A program made the translations under genes and the position numbers. Below the pieces are notes generated by a model that searched no databases, was not told where the DNA came from, and was given only the letters and a program-made list of their open reading frames with translations. A stretch of DNA of 64,000 nt from Centroberyx gerrardi (lineage: Eukaryota; Chordata; Actinopteri; Beryciformes; Berycidae): assembly GCF_048128805.1 (NCBI RefSeq), contig NC_136003.1, positions 21,963,340 to 22,027,339 of the forward strand. The letters are read 5' to 3'. Shown in pieces: positions 60,653 to 64,000 of this stretch (position 1 is its first letter; each line of letters begins with the position of its first letter).

Positions 60653-60905
60653 GGACGGTAAAGGACACGTTCATTTGCGCTCCAGTTCCAAAGCTTCTCC
60701 TAATGCTGTTCTGCTGACAGTAATTAGCCAATGAGAGACGAGCATTAATCTAATTGGCAATATAAAGTACGTGTTACACAAGTAAATATTAAGTATTAGC
60801 AATATTTATCAACACAATCAATAAATCTATATAAGAGGTACAAAATATAAATCAAATATATTTTAAGAAGAAATGGCTCTTACATTGCGGATCATTGACA
60901 GAAGA

Positions 60906-60956
60906 GCCAATCACTTACGCAGCTTAACGTGGGCGGAGAACTCTGACCAATATAAG
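60906..60956 (+). promoter_or_regulatory. CCAAT and TATA boxes of beta13
   Basis: GCCAATC at about 60906-60912, a GTGGGCGGAG GC-rich site near 60929 and TATAAG at 60951-60956, about 80 bases before the ATG at 61032. Confidence 0.65.
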
Positions 60957-61031
60957 CCGCTTGTAGCGTCTGTCCCACACAAGTTTTTAATTGAAATAGG
61001 ATATAGAAAGACCAAGATACACACCGACATC

Positions 61032-61790
61032 ATGGTTGAGTGGACAGATAAGGAGCGCAGCACGGTCAGGGCTGTTTGGGGCAAAATTAATGTCGATGAG
61101 ATTGGACCACAAGCTTTGGCAAGGTAGGGCTGTGATGTTGAACAAACTGACGTCCATGTCATTCAGTTAGACCTAGTTTACCCACTATTTTAGGCTGACA
61201 TAAATATCTGAGGTAGGCCTATAGGCTACATCATAGTTTCAAACTGATGTAAGTTAGCATACGCTATATGAAGATCGTGTCTTTTAAAGGGAAAAAACAT
61301 TAATTCATGCTTTTCTGATAGGCCTACTTGAATTTTGTTCAAAATGATGGTTGTTTGCCTTGTGATGGTCACCGACTGGACATAGTTTACCCACCTTTTT
61401 AGTTGCCGCTATGCATCAGGCCTACTGATCACACTGCAAACTTATTTTCTCCACATTAACAGAGTCCTGATCGTCTACCCCTGGACCCAGCGGTATTTCG
61501 GCTCTTTCGGAGATGTCTCCAACGCGGCTGCTATCTTGGGTAACTCCAAAGTGGCCGAGCACGGCAAGGTGGTGCTGAAGGCTCTGGAGAAAGCAGTGAA
61601 GAACATTGACAACATCAAGGGCGTTTACGCCGATCTGAGCCAGTTTCACTGTGAAAAACTCTACGTGGATCCTGACAACTTCAGGGTGAGCAATATACTC
61701 CTGTTGGCATCGAATCCCAGACTCCGTTGTAATAGGAAAATAGGCCCTTGGGGATTAATGAAGTCTATCTATCTATCTATCTATCTATCC

Positions 61791-61839
<49 letters not shown>

Positions 61840-62097
61840 AAAGAACGCGAATATTTGAAAATAAATTCATTTTTAACCATGTATCGTATAAGATCAGTAT
61901 CAGTCGTGCAGGATAGTTGACTCCATTCCAGAGATAGTTTCATAATGTTTTTCTGCCTTTGTCCGCAGCTGTTGGCCGACTGCCTCACCATTGCTGTTGC
62001 CTGCAAAATCGGCAGCGCCCTTTCCCCGCAGGTCCAGGCCACCTGGCAGAAGTTTCTGTCTGCGGTGGTCGAGGCTATGAGCAGTCGGTACTTCTGA
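61032..62097 (+). CDS. hbb: Beta-globin, adult cathodic-like (beta13)
   Basis: Beta chain of haemoglobin. Exons 61032-61123, 61463-61685 and 61969-62097 (92, 223 and 129 bases), 147 residues. It starts [30 protein letters not shown], distal histidine (VAEHGKVV) and Lys EF6 (DNIKG) are present. Three sites differ from the other betas here: F9 is Cys (FHCEKL), H21 is Ser, and the last residue is Phe (SSRYF) in place of His HC3. Trout Hb I beta also ends in SRYF, as I recall, and lacks a Bohr effect; so a cathodic, pH-insensitive haemoglobin is inferred. Intron 1 holds a TTTACCC repeat and intron 2 a TCTA microsatellite. AATAAA is at 62142-62147. Confidence 0.94.
61150..61430 (+). repeat. TTTACCC repeat in intron 1 of beta13
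   Basis: CTAGTTTACCCA, CTGACATAAATATC, TTTTAAAGGGAAAA, TGGTTGTTTGCCTTGTGATGG and CATAGTTTACCCACC follow the shared order. Confidence 0.6.
61763..61839. repeat. (TCTA)n microsatellite in intron 2 of beta13
   Basis: About 19 tetranucleotide units with one TCCA interruption. Confidence 0.97.
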
Positions 62098-62199
62098 GGC
62101 GCCGCCGCGGTGCTGAATCTCAGCCTGAGAGACGAAAATCAAATAAAATCATCGCATTTAAACCCTGTGTGTTTGAATGGTTTTCTGTTTCGGTGTGAT

Positions 62200-63955
62200 C
62201 GGTTTCTGTTCCAGTGGCTCTTTTTAATTTAAGAGCTAGTAACCGAAGTGCAAAATGGCCTCAAACATATTGAAATCAGTTGCTCAATAAAAAAATAAAA
62301 ATAAAGTGCATTGGAACATGATATTTTTAGTGTAAGGGAGTTGGAAAGGTAGGAACGTATTTATACTGGATAATTTGGACATTCTTTTCTACTCGTAGGT
62401 CTTTTACACGCAGCTTCTGGAATGCCAGTCATGTGGCTTGTTTATAAATTTCTGGATATAATTGATTTTGAAATAGCTACAAGGGTGTTAGATGAAGAGG
62501 AAACAGTATTTTTGCACGTGTGGGCGTGTTTATGTCATCATTCAGTGATATGTTTGCTTTGGTCATGTCATTTTATGCACGACAGCAGAGAAGAATTTAC
62601 GGCCTGTGAAAAGATTGACAGTGTAGGCTAACTGACAGACGGTATACACAGTTATTACTGAATGTAGCTACTGGTTGATAATGAGTGCGTGCTGATTATT
62701 TTAATCTTTGGCTGCTGCTTTTGAAATATTAAAACTCTAACCTATGTGGTGCGTAAATTGGATTTGTTCTGTGTGCGTTATGCGCAGGACTGAGGATGTG
62801 ATGAGGAGGGAGGCCCACAGGGATAATGTTTTATTATCCCTGTGTTATCTCACACCACTGCTCTGCATCATCTTCTGTTTTTGAAATAACCCATATTTGA
62901 TGATAGTATCCTCTGTTTATGAAAGTTTGCACAGTTGTTAAACTACAGACAGATGAGACCAAAACAAAGAAATGAAACCAAGAGTTTGTCACAGTCTCAG
63001 CACGTTTTGTGGGATTTCATGTTATTAAAAATCAATTTTTAGAACTGAGAACTGTGACAGTAATAAACAGCGCAAAATTGTATACAACCGAATATCTCCG
63101 TAAAGGACAATAGATGACAATTTATCTCTATCAAGGCAAAACTAACATATAGGATCTGTGTGAAAAAAATGTTAGTTAAATTCACTCTACCCCATAGAGG
63201 TTAAAGTTACAGTTATATTTTTGTGGAAAAATGTCCTCATGATAGTTGTTCATCCTTCATCTCCTCCCACGGTCATGATTAGACTTCTGACCTATAATGA
63301 GATAAATGTCAACTGCGGAAATCATCCCAGGAATTACCTATTACTCAATAGTATTTAGTAGTTACTGTAGAATACCTCTAAGGAGCGTTTCCATAAAACA
63401 TATTTTCTAGCAAATTCAACTATAGGCCCAACATTATCTGGTAGGCTATGTTTGTAGGCTACACGGGAACAGACACAGAAGTAGCCTAGTAGCCTATTAA
63501 TTTAAAATGAAGGAGAGTCCGCAGTGAAGCTTGACAGAAACGAGAGGGGAGAGCTGATCCAGCACCCTGCTGCAGTTTATGTGGTCTCCCCGGAGAATGT
63601 CCACTCAATTACCACACCCGCGAAAATGCATTTTGATTGTGCGATTATGGACAAAAACAGTTCACACAGTTTGATATAATGCATAGTGGGCTATTCACAT
63701 AATTATGTTAACAGTATTGTAATTTTATAGCCTACAAATGTAAACGTAATCAAGAGTGTGCGTTTGGTAATCCCAATAATCCCACATGTCATTTGTGCAT
63801 CAGGTTTGATTTGTCTGCTTGTAATGTATAATAATCACTGAAAGAGTCTAGTTTAGAAGAGCAGAATATTCCAAAGACATCATATGAATTTGTGAATTAT
63901 AATCGGCATGTAAAATTAGGCCTGTTATAAGGTGGTGTCTCATATGATTATCACT
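62200..63955. other. Intergenic stretch without a recognised gene
   Basis: No globin exon or other protein is recognised on either strand. It separates beta13 from the probable inverted beta copy beyond the window edge. Confidence 0.45.
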
Positions 63956-63960
63956 CTCTA

Positions 63961-64000
63961 TCACACTGAAACAGAAAACCATTCAAACACACAGGGTTTA
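63961..64000 (-). repeat. Inverted copy of the beta13 3' end
   Basis: The last 40 bases are the reverse complement of 62159-62198 with a single mismatch. That stretch lies just after the beta13 poly(A) signal. It marks the 3' flank of a likely minus-strand beta gene lying past the right edge. Confidence 0.85.

Overview
The window is teleost fish DNA: a linked alpha/beta globin cluster. Nuclear GT-AG introns, TATA/CCAAT promoters, AATAAA signals and the mix of hAT, Tc1-like, piggyBac, L1, L2 and Rex1/CR1-like repeats all fit a bony fish. Alpha and beta genes interleaved on both strands is the teleost arrangement. Species cannot be fixed; the many TAGGCTA/TAGCCTA motifs are a possible lineage hint only. 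I found no flanking non-globin gene, so both ends of the cluster lie outside the window.

I resolve eleven complete three-exon globin genes and two broken beta copies. Embryonic-like half (about 2.8-20.6 kb): alpha1 (+, 2825-3570), beta2 (+, 4969-5907), alpha3 (-, 8314-10440), alpha4 (+, 17210-17967), beta5 (-, 19633-20615). A gene-free, transposon-rich island of about 11 kb follows (20.6-31.5 kb). It holds a minisatellite and a three-level nest: an L1 containing a hAT element that contains a MITE, with target duplications still readable around the L1 and the hAT.

Adult-like half (31.3-62.1 kb): a head-to-head alpha(-)/beta(+) unit occurs three times in tandem. Unit A has alpha6 plus a beta reduced to promoter, intron 2 and exon 3. 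Unit B has alpha8, beta9 and an extra beta exon 2 relic carrying a piggyBac. Unit C has alpha10 and beta11. Units B and C are pushed apart by a Rex1/CR1-like LINE and by an L2 that itself carries an LTR-like insertion and an inverted L1. Beta9 and beta11 encode the same protein. A separate head-to-head pair, alpha12 (-) and beta13 (+), looks like the cathodic (trout Hb I-type) haemoglobin: beta13 ends in Phe, not His, and has Cys at F9 and Ser at H21. Beta9/11 and beta2/5 carry the Ser F9 / Arg H21 / His HC3 set associated with strong Bohr and Root effects.

The products are alpha and beta chains for red-cell haemoglobin tetramers: embryonic types from the left half, an anodic pH-sensitive adult type from units A-C, and a cathodic adult type from alpha12/beta13. 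The last 40 bases are an inverted copy of the beta13 3' end, so another beta gene on the minus strand probably starts just past the right edge. Nothing here looks like a wholly new system; the interest lies in duplication, conversion and decay of globin genes and in the nested elements.
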